NCBI GenBank assembly: GCA_012932865.1 | Contig: SAXG01000005.1 | Span: forward strand, 434,001 to 498,000 | Source of the DNA: Amylostereum areolatum | Taxonomy: Eukaryota; Basidiomycota; Agaricomycetes; Russulales; Stereaceae | DNA: 64,000 nt | Reading direction: 5' to 3' | Shown: one piece after another, positions 1 to 11,313 of the stretch | Numbering within the stretch: position 1 is the first letter of the stretch | Layout of the letters: each line of letters starts with the position of its first letter | Notes under the pieces: generated by a model | Databases searched by the model: none | The model's input: the letters and a program-made list of their open reading frames with translations, nothing else | What the model was told of the DNA's origin: nothing | Translations under genes and position numbers: made by a program

Positions 1-1
1 C

Positions 2-109
2 CCGCTCGAGCTCGGGGACCAAGTCAGCGCGGCGATTGGCGGACTCGGCTGGAAGCGGTGGAAGGACGTTGGAGGTGTCGAGGCTGTTGGAGAGGTGTTC
101 GGGTGGTAA
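2..109 (+). CDS. Ferric reductase paralogue, C-terminal end only (partial)
   Basis: Only the last 35 codons lie in the window. They read PLELGDQVSAAIGG and continue to VFGW and a TAA stop. They align residue by residue with the end of the complete ferric reductase at 2807-5141 (PAELGDQVHRAIGG to SFAW). In that family this stretch follows the NADPH-binding CGP motif. The 3' intron present near the end of the complete copy is absent here. The gene body lies upstream of the window, so this is one half of a tandem ferric-reductase pair on the same strand. Calling it a ferric reductase rests on the paralogue. The homology itself is direct. Confidence 0.8.
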   Translation, partial: PLELGDQVSAAIGGLGWKRWKDVGGVEAVGEVFGW

Positions 110-581
110 AGTGGGTATTCCCGCTTTGCCTTGCTCCCGGTGTATGGATTGCGCATCGGTCCCACCGACTCTGTGGGATGAGCCGCATGCGCCTCCCCAT
201 CCCCATCCCTTTCTCTTTTTTGGATTTTTTGCGCCAGATGTAACTTTGTAGACATAGGTACATCCCGGCGGCGGCCCTGTGGGCCCAAGGGTGCCGTTCA
301 GTTAGTCACCTTAGCGTGTTTCTTGTTTACTTACTGTACATACCGGGCCCTCCTGGCGAGTGGGATACTGGACTTCGAACGTATTGTATAAATTTAACGT
401 GCATATAAATGAACAAGTAATTTAAATGCAAGCAGCGGTGCCATTGAGTGCGAGAGTCAGAGAATGTCAGACGTCCTGACGATCTCGGGCGAACAGTGGA
501 TGGGGTTGGATAGAAGTACAGCTTAGACGTAGTCACGTAAATACCCATGGACGCCATGGACGGCCGCGGGTGGAGCTGTCA

Positions 582-610
582 GATGGATAGATAGATGGAT
601 AGATAGATAG
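582..610. repeat. GATA/GATG tetranucleotide microsatellite
   Basis: Imperfect tandem GATA and GATG units, with further GATA copies to about 625. It lies between two ferric-reductase genes, which many fungi control through GATA-type iron regulators. The repeat is a simple microsatellite by appearance, and a regulatory role is not shown. Confidence 0.75.
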
Positions 611-1663
611 TATCCTAGATAGATACCTACGCCATGGCCGGAAGGCTCTCCCCCTGGACCCAAAAGTCGAGGAGACGCTTGCCCAGGAAAGGTTTCGCCA
701 CGCAAGTAGACCGCGAACCACGTACCGCTGGGGCGGACCCCCATCGTCCCTCCCGCGGGCTGCGTCCACCGGACTCCACCCCGCCCTGATTGGCGGAAGA
801 ACGATATAATGGAAAGGTTCCCTTGTACCGGACGCCCGCGGCTGCGCATCCTCGCTTTCCGTTATCTTGGGCCGACAGATCTCGCCACCCCGACCCGATA
901 CCGGGCCCATGCGTTGGATACGCACTGGACTACTACTAGGTTCGGTTCAGGAAACACTTGGGACTTCTGTTGTCTAGTCCGTTGTCGCCTTGGAGTGTCG
1001 GACGCCAGCGGACGTTATTGGGTCGTGAGGAGGCTGAAGCAGAAGCGCTGAAGCGCTGAAGGCCGAGGATGCGGACAAGCATGCGGGTTTGGCCGGGGGC
1101 GAGACATGGCCTTGCGATCTGTTGCGTCGAAGTTATACCAACGCGGAGTGAGTACCCCGCCTGCCTACAGTGGTTAGCGTGCTGTGCAACGTGCTCCTGA
1201 GGTAAGTACATGGCTGCATCAGATTTTAGGAGAAGTCGTTTGGAAGATGCAGGTAAAAGGGTCTCGTCCGGCTGCTGAGGCTTGCTCCCAGGCTTGCAAT
1301 AAGCGCATCTCAGAAGGTTCTTTCCAGACGGTCAATGACCCAGCGAAGGGGGTCGAGGATGTGCTGGATAATGTGTTTTGGGAAAGCTCCTCCACTCGTC
1401 CTTCGGAGGCGCAAACTGGTCAGCCGGTCCTTCGGGGTCCAGCGAGGCAGTGATATTACCTGGCTTTTGCTCAAAAGTGATTCGCGAGCGCCGGTGAGGT
1501 GGTTGCACATAGTTACACGCCCAGCCTCTCACAAATAGTAAGACAGTGCGCCAGTTGATATATGATGTGCAGAGCTAGAGAGTCAGCGCCTAATATAAGA
1601 GAGTGAGTCAAGGAAGAATGAATCGACCGCACCACACTGTGGTTTCTTTGAGAATCGTTACAG

Positions 1664-1705
1664 CTTCAATGTTCAATGTTCAACGTTCAACGTTCAATGT
1701 TCAAC
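1664..1705. repeat. Heptamer array, six GTTCAAY-type units
   Basis: Six contiguous 7-bp units of the form CTTCAAT/GTTCAAT/GTTCAAC. The reverse complement GTTGAAC is the unit at 44884-44904. The related TTGAAGC unit recurs at 14606, 16638, 23638 and 26767. Unlike the other arrays, it is not close behind a recognised stop codon. Confidence 0.8.
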
Positions 1706-2130
1706 GCCGGTCACTTCAACCCGAGGTTGCAATGTAGCGGGTAGAACAGCAGGGAAGGGTTTTGCTGACTAAAGAAAACTATCCTATGACGGGAGTTCAA
1801 AGCACGATTATCCTGAGATGTTGCTACTCAACATTCGTACGTTGTGGCCTGTTGTGGTGGGCGGTGGACTTGAGTAGAAACATGAGTGCGACTTCGCACA
1901 ACTGTAGCTCGCGGTCTGGCACGTGATGAGAAAAGTGCCGTTTTAGGAAGGTGCGCACGATGCTTTGAACGCTTGCAACTCACCCTCGCCTTTGTGGCAG
2001 AAACGCACCTTCATCTTGCCTTCACCTCATTTTCTCGAACGCGTGGCCTATGGGAGACACCGAAGCTGAAGAAGGAACATATGGACGGGGATCTTGATTT
2101 CTTGCGTCGAGCTTTTGCCGCAAGCGCTCT

Positions 2131-2140
2131 TATATATAAA
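2131..2140 (+). promoter_or_regulatory. TATA-like box, possible ferric reductase promoter
   Basis: The sequence TATATATAAA is a good TATA match. The nearest supported start on this strand is 2807, so it would imply a leader of more than 600 nt or a leader intron. It may be fortuitous. Confidence 0.25.
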
Positions 2141-2806
2141 CGGCGTTGATCCTTTCCCCAGCAACACAAGGCAACACATCCCCCCCTCATTTCTGTCGGT
2201 GCTGTGGAGTGGTCAAAACGCGCCCCGGGACCATGTATAACATAGCCGCGGGCGTCCTTTCTGACGGCGCAGATGTTCGTTACCATACCCTCGTAACCGT
2301 GGCTAGATCGGCGAGTTTTACCCCTCCCTGCGCCTGGGATTTATTCCTTCACCATTGGTCGCACAACCGCTTGATGGAAGGCGTGCCAGGTACAAAATGC
2401 CACTCACTCCTCCGTATCAGTCTTTGGAGGCGCTTTAGAGGCGGCTGAGGGCTCACGCATGCTGCTTGGCTCATGCAGGCTCATGCCCACCAAATTTTAC
2501 AGACACGAAGACCACATCCAGTCAGGCCCTACGTGTGTACTCGCCCAGCTCGTGCCAGGTTCTGCAAGCTGCATGAGAGCTCTCGAGCACGGCACTCGCC
2601 CGGATTAGACGCGAAGCCAACAGGGCGAATCAGCTTCAGCACAGCCGCGCAGTTTTCCAGATCAAAGTCGCACTCCCACTTGCGCAGGGAGGGCCGTTCC
2701 CTCATCGCATCTTTGATTGGCTCTTGGCAGATACAAAAGGCCAGCTTGGCTACAAGGTTCAGGTTTTCCCCAACACGCCGGTCGTCGTTCCAGGTAGACC
2801 CTCGTA

Positions 2807-5141
2807 ATGTCTTCGTCAATGATAATGTCCACGGCGAGCGCAATGTCCCCTTCCGCGTCTGGTACGCAGGCCGCCGCTCCCGCCGCCGCAATGCCTCCTC
2901 CTTTCAAGGCCCTTCCACTCCTTCAAAACATCGATTTCTTCATCCTCGGTCTGTTTGGCCTCTTCCTTCTCACCACCGTTCCCCGCGCCTACGCTCGCTA
3001 CTCTCATCCATCGGGACGCTTCAGAGGATGGTTCCTCAGGTCGGGCAGCTCAACCTCTTCTTCCCCCGCACTCCCCGCCTCTCGACCTGTGTCTCACGCA
3101 GAGGACGATGCGAGTGACGCCGAATCGATGACCTCTTTCGACATGGAGAACCGAAGCACCGCCTCGTTTGGCGCGCAGTCCGACGGATCCCACACTCTCG
3201 CGTCGCACATGCCCATTTTCCTCGCTGGTCAAAGCAACGGCGGCGGTGCTGCAACATCCGTCAACGCCCCGACTCGCATTCCAAACTATCTCTCATTCAC
3301 CCATCCCGTCATATGCCACGCTCTCAATTATCCACTCCTGCCTGGACTCAGCATGCTGAAACTCCTCGTGCTCGGAATATGGTTCGGAATCTATTTGTAT
3401 GCGGGTATCTATCGCAGCAACCCCTTCACGGAGCCCAAACGCGCAGGTTTCCTCGGAATGTGGCAGATCCCGTTCGTTGTTGTGTTCGCGATAAAGAACA
3501 ACCCCATCAGTGTACTTGCTGGCGTCAACTATGAGAAGGTACGGTGTTTGAACATATTGCGGCGTGGTTGATGTCTGACTCTTGGTGCCTTTTCTCCCGC
3601 AGTTGAACTATCTTCATCGGTTCGCCGGGCGGTTGATGGTCCTTGCAGTTAACATCCACTTCATCGGTTATCGTGCGTGTATCTACAGCTACGGGGGACA
3701 GAGAAAGTACTGAACCTCATTGCACAGTCTACAAGTGGAATGCGAAGGGAAATGTCGCGGAAGAGTTCAGGGAGCCCTTTGTGATCTACGGGTTCATTGC
3801 CCTCCTCTCGGCCGACATTATCTTTGTCGGGTCGCTGGCGTACGTTCGCAAGCACTTCTACACCTTCTTCCTCATCTCGCACATTGTCGGCTTCATTCTG
3901 CTTACCACCTTCGTATGTTGATCCATGCCGCTATCCATGTCAATTGACCACTAACACATATGCCGCAACAGATGTACCTGCACTTCCCGATCACGCTCCC
4001 GTATATGGCCACCGCGTTCGCGCTCTATGGCTTTGACCACCTCCTTCGTATGCTCCGCACCCGCGAGACAACTGCCTACATCACCGCACACCCTGGGCTC
4101 AACGGTGGCTCGACGCGTCTCGTCATGCCCGACCTCCTCTCCGGCTGGCGCGCCGGCCAACACGTTCGCATGCGCCTTGTCAACCCCGAAATGCCACACT
4201 GGTGGGCTCTTCCTGTGGCCTGGATCACAGCGCGTGTGCGCTCTCGCCCCTACTCGATTTCCAGCCGACCTGACGGTCATGGCCTGGAGCTCATCGTCAA
4301 GAAAGCGGGGAGATCAACGGCGCGGCTGTTCGAGTTTGCTGGTGGAGAGGAAATGAAGCAGCTGGACGAGAAGAAGCCGGTGGATGATTATTCGTTTTCC
4401 CAGGTCGATGTTGAAAAGGCCGGAGAGGCGAGGATGGTGAAGGTACTGGTCGAGGGCCCGTACAGTGCGTTGATTGCCTTTTGTCTGATCCAAACTCTAA
4501 TGGTCCATCAATATTCAGGTGGTCCCAGCCATACCCTCTTCGAGGCATATTCCGGCGTCGTGCTCGTTGCTGGTGGTAGCGGAATAACTTACATCCTCTC
4601 CGTGTTAGACGATCTTCTCCAGAAACACACGGAGGGTACTAGTCGCGTCCGCGTCATTGAGGTCGTTTGGTCGGTTTCAAATCACTCCTCACTCATGGCA
4701 CTCCTGCCTACCATTCGCGCGCTTCTCCGACCACGGCCGTCGCGCTTTGGCTCTCTGTCCATTCGCATGACGGTTCACTATACTCGTGTGTCGCGTGCCA
4801 ATGCACCCCCACCTCCGGATCCCACTCTACTCCCGGCTGGCGTAACCCTCCGCCCTGCGCGTCCAAACTTTGGGAAGGTGTTGGAGGAAACGTGTGACGG
4901 AGTCGCTGCCGCGCATGCGCACCGCAACTCGGAACATGCAAGTGGAGTGATTGTGGCGAACTGTGGACCAGCGGAGCTTGGTGACCAAGTGCACCGTGCC
5001 ATTGGCGGATTGAACTGGAAAAGGTGGATGGGTGTCGGTGGTGTTGAGACTGTTGAAGAGTGCGTCTTTTCACTCTCTTCCTCCCTTGAACATGCTGTTG
5101 AACCTTTCCTTCGCCACCTCAACAGATCGTTCGCATGGTAG
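2807..5141 (+). CDS. Ferric reductase / FRE-type transmembrane metalloreductase
   Basis: Predicted plasma-membrane metalloreductase moving electrons from NADPH through FAD and two haems to extracellular Fe(III) or Cu(II). Exons read as 2807-3538, 3603-3672, 3728-3912, 3972-4464, 4519-5059 and 5126-5141, giving 678 residues, normal for fungal FREs. Hydrophobic segments start near residue 45 and form the ferric-reductase membrane core. Both haem pairs are visible with HX13H spacing: HRFAGRLMVLAVNIH, and a second pair beginning in SHIVGF and ending in MYLH, which is formed only after splicing. RPYSISS is the FAD-binding segment, GGSGITY the nucleotide-binding glycine motif, and NCGPAELG the terminal NADPH site. 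The start ATG gives an N-terminus rich in Ser and Ala before the first membrane helix. A paralogue ends at 109 upstream. Substrate metal cannot be told from sequence. Confidence 0.92.
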
Positions 5142-5928
5142 ATCTCCCTGTAGGCTTCAGTTCTCATGTCGCTTTACGATGTTTTGCTTTGGAACTTGTA
5201 CGGTTACTTGCGCGGCCCCCTCGACAGATGCATCGCACTACTACACAACATTACACTCACTTACTACCTGTACTTTCCTTCACAAGATCTGTATTTGTAG
5301 ACCCCCTCCTTCGTGTGTCTGTATAGTCACCAGTCGCTCACTAACAATTCTATCATTATTGAAGTATTTATGATGTTCTTTTTTCGTCGTGTACCCGCTG
5401 AAAGTGCTGTCAAGATCGTTTCCTTGAGCTTCGTTGCTAGTCTCTTGCTGAGAATCGAGGTAAGGCTGTCTGGTTTTTGACCGCCGCCCAGCCACCTTTT
5501 CTCCCTTTGGTCGAGCACTTCAGCGCTGGCGCATTATAAGTCGCCCAACATTCTCTCAATCTCTCACTCGTCGGCGAGGCCCCGATAGATCGAATAGCAT
5601 TTTGTAAACTCCTCTGTTTATAACAATCACTTTATGTGGCACAACGCCGGGTTGAATAGTATCTCTAGTTCAAGCAGTTCACCGCGGCCGAAAGGGTATG
5701 GCAGCTCAAAGGCAAACTTCAAAACAGAAAGATACATCGACTGGATATGGAACACATGTAAGGCGATCATTACAGTAGGCCATCACCGAATCCACTCCCA
5801 AACAACAAGGCCAAACCCATAGCTAAAATTGTCACAAACAAACGCTGGACAAGGTGTCGTGTGCACCGTCCGCACGATACATCCCGACCTCCGTACACCC
5901 GCATGCCCCACTAACCCGCCTGCCGTCT
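5142..5928. other. Intergenic, nothing recognised
   Basis: This is the tail-to-tail gap between the ferric reductase and the minus-strand small-subunit gene. It should contain both 3' untranslated regions. I see no conserved open frame, RNA gene or notable repeat. Confidence 0.5.
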
Positions 5929-6380
5929 TCACGACATCAATGTACCTCCACTTCTACCCACGCCCCTCAGTATTGCCGACGCGTTTGTGCTCGCGCCTTG
6001 AAGTATTCGTTGCACGGCTGCCCATTCCTTGGCACTACTCCCGAAAGCATAGTACAGCGTGCGTTGATAGTTCATTAAAATCGTGTGCGGAAGGAATTTG
6101 TAGCAGGCCGTCCCTATAAGCGAGATGATGATCGTCACAACGGCCACTGGAGTGGGTCGGGGACCTGTGAGTTGTTTAGAGCATTGTCAGAAAAGAGTGA
6201 GGACGCACTGAACACGAGCTTCTCCCAAGGTTCGAGGACAGACGCGCCGAAGGTGACTTCAAACCAAAGCCTCCATCGCCACAGCCATGCACCGAACCGC
6301 GAGCTGGGGGGCTTGTATGGCAAGTCGATGGTGAACAGGGTAGACAGAGCTCGCCACTCTTCGACGCAGGGGCTAGCCAT
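5929..6380 (-). CDS. Serine palmitoyltransferase small-subunit-like protein, copy 1
   Basis: Likely a small ER membrane protein that stimulates serine palmitoyltransferase, the first enzyme of sphingolipid synthesis. Exon 1 is 6380-6209 and exon 2 is 6164-5929, with a 44-nt intron and phase-1 join, giving 135 residues. The signature is WRWRLWFEVTFGASVLEPWE: a first amphipathic or membrane segment ending in the LEPWE motif typical of this small-subunit family. A second hydrophobic stretch (VVTIIISLIGTA) and a conserved tail (FLPHTILMNYQRTLYY) follow, as in the family. A paralogue with the same intron position lies 0.8 kb upstream on the same strand. The C-terminal tail is longer than in animal homologues. 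Function is inferred from motif order only. Confidence 0.7.
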
Positions 6381-7170
6381 CGAAGAGCGCCGTCAATGGG
6401 GGTGGGCAGGCAATTAAATGTGGGGGTGGGTCGAGATGAGGAAGTAAACACGCTGTCCGGCCAGCCTCTTAAGGCCTCCGCTAGGCGCCAGGAGGGAGAG
6501 CTCACCGCCCACATCCGATTCCGAACGTCCAGAATGCGCGCACGTCGCATGCGAGAGATGTCCCACGCCATTCCTCCACTCCGAGCCCTCGTCACTTGAC
6601 ATTATCGTGCCCTTGACCCACTTTTGAGGGGAATACGGGCATAAACACAGGGTGATGCATATCGCGTAACTTACATATACCCTCGACGTCCGCTCAGACG
6701 CTGTGCGTCATTACACACGCACCGCTGCCTCTCGGACAAAAACTTGTGTGGATATGTTTATGCATGGAAGGTGAAGGGTGAATTTTGCAGCGGCAAGTCC
6801 ACGGGTGGTCAATTTGTATTCAATGGAGTCGCCGACACGTCAGCAGCACCCACGGCACCTGGCGATAGGAAAGAAAAGCCACATCGTAGCTGGTCTTGAC
6901 CTATAAACATGAATGAGTTCATCTAGCGGGGTTCATCGACGAGTTTTGTGGGCAAACCCCTCAACTTCGTTCATTCCTCGTTAACGCTCACATGTTCACC
7001 ACAATTTGGAAGAAGAAAAGATATTTTTCTGATAGTCTATACTCATTACATCCAAGCCTGGGGTTTAAAGGGTAAGGTATATCGTCCATGTCCGCCTGAC
7101 GGAATCAACATCAGAGAGAGCCTTCAGAAAGAGCGCGACGTAACGTACCTGTACAGAGCATCTCTATCGC
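6381..7170. other. Intergenic between the two small-subunit genes
   Basis: This must contain the promoter of copy 1 and the 3' end of copy 2, both on the minus strand. No further exon or repeat is evident. Confidence 0.45.
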
Positions 7171-7606
7171 TCAGATCCCAACGCTCGACTTGAGCGACGC
7201 AAACGCAGTGGCTCCCGCCCGCTGCACCGACGGCCACTCCACGTGCTCTTGTCCAAGAAGATAGTAGACCGCGCGCTGGTACAGGAAGAAGATGTGGTGC
7301 GGCAGGTAACGGTATATACCCATAACAAACACCGCAAAAAAGCCTCCCATGAAAACCACTGCCGCCAACATCTTCAGTCAGTCGCAGCGGGAAAGGAAAT
7401 GCCAAGAAAGACGCACTCAACAGGCCTTTCTCCCAAGGCTCCAACAATGTGAATACAACCGTCGCCTCAAACCACAACCTCCACCTCCAGAAAAACCGCA
7501 CGATGGGCGACGCGGGAGGATTATAAGGCGCCATCTCCCCAGCAAACAAGCTCGTCCAGGGTGCTCCTTCCTCCCGCGGTTGACTCTGGACCGTCGTTTT
7601 GCTCAT
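7171..7606 (-). CDS. Serine palmitoyltransferase small-subunit-like protein, copy 2
   Basis: Paralogue of the gene at 5929-6380. Exon 1 is 7606-7417 and exon 2 is 7358-7171. The join rebuilds an ATG codon (A|TG) across a 58-nt intron at the same position as in copy 1, giving 125 residues. FFWRWRLWFEATVVFTLLEP followed by WEK is the hallmark, then a membrane segment (VFMGGFFAVFVMGIY) and a tail YLPHHIFFLYQRAVYYLLG. The tail resembles the vertebrate family end, where a membrane helix is followed by a proline and histidine motif. The two copies are clearly homologous but diverged at both ends, so they may be non-redundant. The start ATG at 7606 is the only one giving an N-terminus of similar length to copy 1. 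Confidence 0.7.
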
Positions 7607-7997
7607 GATAGGCGAAGCACGTCTACGAGAAGAAAGACCGGTCAGACGGACGCGGCTGTGAGCATCCCACAGACTTACAGGGGATTGGGGAGTTGGCTGG
7701 AGAGCTCCGGAGACGTGAGCTGGCGTTGGACCTTGGTGGGCAAGAGAAAGTCAGAATCAGGGATGGAGAGCGCAGTTCCCGGGTGTTCCCACGCTTACGG
7801 TTCGCAAATTAGTCATAGTAATACAAAATAATGAGCAGGTGCAAAACAGATGTAAGTAAGTACTACGAGTAGGATAACGTTACACAGCGTCCAGCGCGCA
7901 ATAAGACTCCAAAAAATTCCAGAGAGCCTGAGACCGAGCGAACATCAGATCGCGATCTCGTACCGTAACCGGTGTAAGAGTTTACCTTCACAGATGT
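7607..7997. other. Intergenic, nothing recognised
   Basis: Short gap between copy 2 of the small-subunit gene and the 3' end of the GCP2 gene, all on the minus strand. It should hold the promoter of copy 2. No further feature seen. Confidence 0.4.
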
Positions 7998-10900
7998 CTA
8001 GTTTTTGACACTGTTCAGTCGACCGACGAGCGGTAGAAGCGATGCGGTCTCGCTAGATGCCTCGACTTGCACCCTGTCGCTATAGACCTGTAGATGATGC
8101 GTAAGCGAAACGTCAAGGCGGGCTTTTGTGCACAGCATACGCTGAGACTGTAGACTACATGTGAGTAGTTGCTACATGAAAGGAGCACCGGTTGGACGCA
8201 CTGATGACTGAAGTGAACCTCAAACTTTTGGAGGATTTCCCAGCGCTTGGCCATACCCTGGTCGCCCTCCGGCGTACCTAAGGTCGATAAAGCTACGTTT
8301 GCTGCCTTGGTTAGTGAGGATGTGTAAACCGTGAACGCTGTGCACATGGCGAGCATTTTTGAAGTGCGCTGTCGAGAACACCACGTCAATCCACAGACAA
8401 AAGACACCAGAGAGCCCAGACGGATAAGTAGACGTACGTCGACCATCTTCTGGTTCGTCATCATGCACCCCTCAATGCACGAATCGAGAAAATCGACATG
8501 ATCCCGCAACAGTTGGTCCACCGTGATCACCTTTGCTAATTTGACCTCCAAATCGCGCCACTTGGGCTCCAGGACCTCGAACGTGATAAACGCCAAAATC
8601 TGCTGTACGAGCGCGAGCATTCGCGCGCGAAGAAGGAACACCCTGCGGCGCCACTGCTCAAATTCTGGGTGGTCGGGCACACGACGTCTCCAGCTCTCTG
8701 CAGTCTGATCGATCCACATGGTGGTCAGGGTTTGCTCTAGGTGCTTGAGATGGAGAAGGAAGCGGAAGATGAGTTGGTAGCGAAGGATGGTCTTGCGTGA
8801 GACGACAAGAGAGAGAGGAAATTTGACAGTAAAGTCCAGAGAGAGAGCGTCAATAGCTGAAGGGGGCATAAGCTAGCATCACAAAAATAGGAAGCCCCAG
8901 GATCATACCAAGGAGCTGGGTCTTGTCCTTCTTGTCCTTGTCCTTGTCCTTCCTTTCTTTCTCCTTGCCCTTGTCCCCGTCCTTTCGTTCCGGCTGAGTA
9001 TCGCCGTTGGGTGTGGTTGAATCCGTGCCGCGCAGATCTCCCTTCTCACCGACTACCTTGCTTAGCCACTCGTAGAGTCCGCTACCCATCATGACGACCT
9101 TCATATCGTCACGGAATGTCATGTCGTCGCTATGTGGATCGGAGGATAGCGTCATGTCGAGCAAGCTTTGAAGCTTAACCAACGATGCGGACTTGGCTGC
9201 CTTGCGGAGCTCCGAGTGTGATAGATCCAGGAAATGAGTGAGGAAGGAGGAATGTGAGAGGAAGAAATGACGTTTAAGATAACGGAGACGGGGAACGAGC
9301 TCCTGGTCCTTCAAAAGCAATTGGAGTAACGTCTTGTTCGCGAACGTGTAGTCCTCTTCAATAGATTTATAGAACCTGCCTAACTTATCAGGTAGAACGC
9401 TCGCGACAATCGCCCGCAATGCTCACCGTTCATCATCCATGGACAAGTCTTCGTCACGGTACGTGGCATCCTTCTGGATTTCAATCCCGCATTCGCGGAT
9501 GACGTTCAAGTATTTTCCTGCTAGAAGAATTTTCCTCTTCCAACCCTCCAGTAGCGGCGGTATACATGCTCCACCGGGCAATCTGCCACTGACAGATCGT
9601 GGTGATGGTACGCCAGCTTGGTGCTGTTTACTTGAACCCGACACTGGTGTTCCATCACGTAGCTAAAATGCAGTAAGTGCCATATACTCCAAGCGGGGTG
9701 GATTCTCACTGTATAACGTCGTTCCCAGTACTCGTCCGTGTAGTCCATCTCCAGCGTGCCGCGATTGATAAACTTGCTCTCCTTGACGCACATCTCCTCA
9801 TACGGGTCATTGAGGCTCCCCGTGCGCGTCCACACGCGCAGCATATAGACGTAAGGTTTGCCAGCAGCTTTGAGCAGTGCGCCGTAAAGTGTTCGCGCGG
9901 AAGGGTCTCCCGACATGTTCAGCATCCGACCATGTAAGATTGCCAAGACCTCTCCCCCTTTAACTGGAATTGAACTGCTATCAAAGACATCCTGGTTGAT
10001 ATCGCCCAGTACAGCTTTGAGTTTGAAGCCGCCGAGACCTAGGGCCTCGTTCCGAGCTTCGTCCTCATCTTCACTTGAGGAAGACGACCCTGAACCGGAA
10101 GGCTTGCCGGCGAGGGCGAGTTCGGTGATCAGTTGGTAGATAAGGGAGAGGGTGTGAACGGTTGGGTGGACGTAGAACCAGAGTTTCTGCAGTGAGAATT
10201 GAGGTGATGTGTTGTAGGCATGTTCGAGCTGGGATAACAGCGTTTGATAATCCTACACGCGACATCAGGAGCGGTGATGTGTGCTGGGAGCGGTGACGTT
10301 CACCTTTAGCATGTCTCGGATGGCTGCACACAGTGCATGATTGACGAGCCCAAAGTCCAGATGGCTACGTTGTTCGACAAAGGATGTTATCGCGGTGTAG
10401 TAGGTTGCCAAAGGCAGTATTCGTTCGACGAGATCGCTCAATGACGGATCTACTCTAGAGGTCAGCCCATGTCTCGGCTTGAAAGAGCCATAACAGACCA
10501 AGATATTTGGAAGCCACGAACCGAATCCCTTCAAGAGGGTCGTCGTCGTCGGGAGAGTAGTCCTCGTGGTAAGATATGTGCGTGCCCTCGATGCCCTGAT
10601 CGCAGTGGTTAATGTTTACCGTGCAAAAAGAGTGTAAACGTAGGCGCACCATGAGAACAAAGAGTAAGTCCTCCAAGATGACCGCTTCCTGAACGTCGAG
10701 CGGCATGTTATCCAGACGTTCCTGCTTTGTCTTTCCCTTTCCACTGGGCACTCCGACACCCGATACGACGCGCGAGTTAAGTGGTGCGCGCACAAAAGAT
10801 TCCTCGGCAATGAACGATGGTTCGGTTTCTGCGAGTCATCCGATCAGCTGAGGGCATATTGGCATGATCAATCTCTGGCGGGATCCTCACCTCTCTTTCG

Positions 10901-11135
10901 AGAAGGACGCGACGCGGCAACATGGCCACCGGGAGGTCCATATTCACAGTCATCTTCGAGACGCTGACGATTCCGTCTCACGGACGCGATAGTCCCGGTA
11001 ACCTGTGTGAACCTCGATATCTGGGGATACATTTGGGTCAGAGGCGTAGGGACCGACCTTGGTGTACTCCCTTGCAGAAAGGGTAAGGTTCTTTTTTCGG
11101 CCACCGGTTCTGGGTCGTGGTGTAAAAGGATCCAT
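7998..11135 (-). CDS. SPC97: Gamma-tubulin complex component 2 (GCP2/Spc97 family)
   Basis: Structural subunit of the gamma-tubulin small complex that nucleates microtubules at the spindle pole body. At least ten exons were followed. The N-terminal part contains DVQEAVILEDLLFVLM and GIEGTHISYH, the entry to the first GRIP domain. The middle has a run through LLKAAGKPYVYMLRVW and LLAGKYLNVIRECG. The C-terminal half carries FPLSLVVSRKTILRYQLIFR and WIDQTAE. The end was rebuilt across an intron into VYSDRVQVEASSETASLLPL and a TAG at 7998. The start at 11135 (MDPFTPRPRTGG) is tentative: exon 1 joins to TEPSFIAEESFV across an intron of about 140 nt. A lysine/aspartate-rich insert (around 8920-8985) interrupts the domain just before the conserved second half. 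Confidence 0.88.
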
Positions 11136-11313
11136 TTGAAGCCGAGAAGCGGGATGTGAACTGGTTCACGTTGAAGTCGTGAGGAAACCGACCTAAACCG
11201 ACGCGTCGCGCAACGCGCTTGGGCGCTTGTCGGAATTCGCGCTTGCCTCTTGCTGTCACTTTCCCTTCGCCTCTCGGTCAAATTTCTCTCACTTCCTCGC
11301 TCTTTGCACAGCA

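Larger units (their letters stand above)
110..2806. other. Intergenic region of 2.7 kb, no supported gene
   Basis: I find no open frame here with recognisable protein features or a convincing exon chain on either strand. It holds a GATA-type microsatellite at 582-610 and a 7-bp repeat array at 1664-1705. A TATA-like stretch lies at 2131-2140, about 670 bp ahead of the ferric reductase ATG. It probably combines the 3' flank of the partial gene and the promoter of the next. A long 5' leader or leader intron for the ferric reductase is possible but not shown. Confidence 0.5.

Noticed and set aside
1184..1453. Open frame of 89 codons on the plus strand
   Set aside because: No motif, no splice continuation, no promoter signal. 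It looks like chance.
2473..3117. Long plus-strand open frame ahead of and inside the ferric reductase
   Set aside because: It overlaps the reductase exon in another frame, is rich in Arg and Ser as expected of an out-of-frame reading, and shows no family feature.
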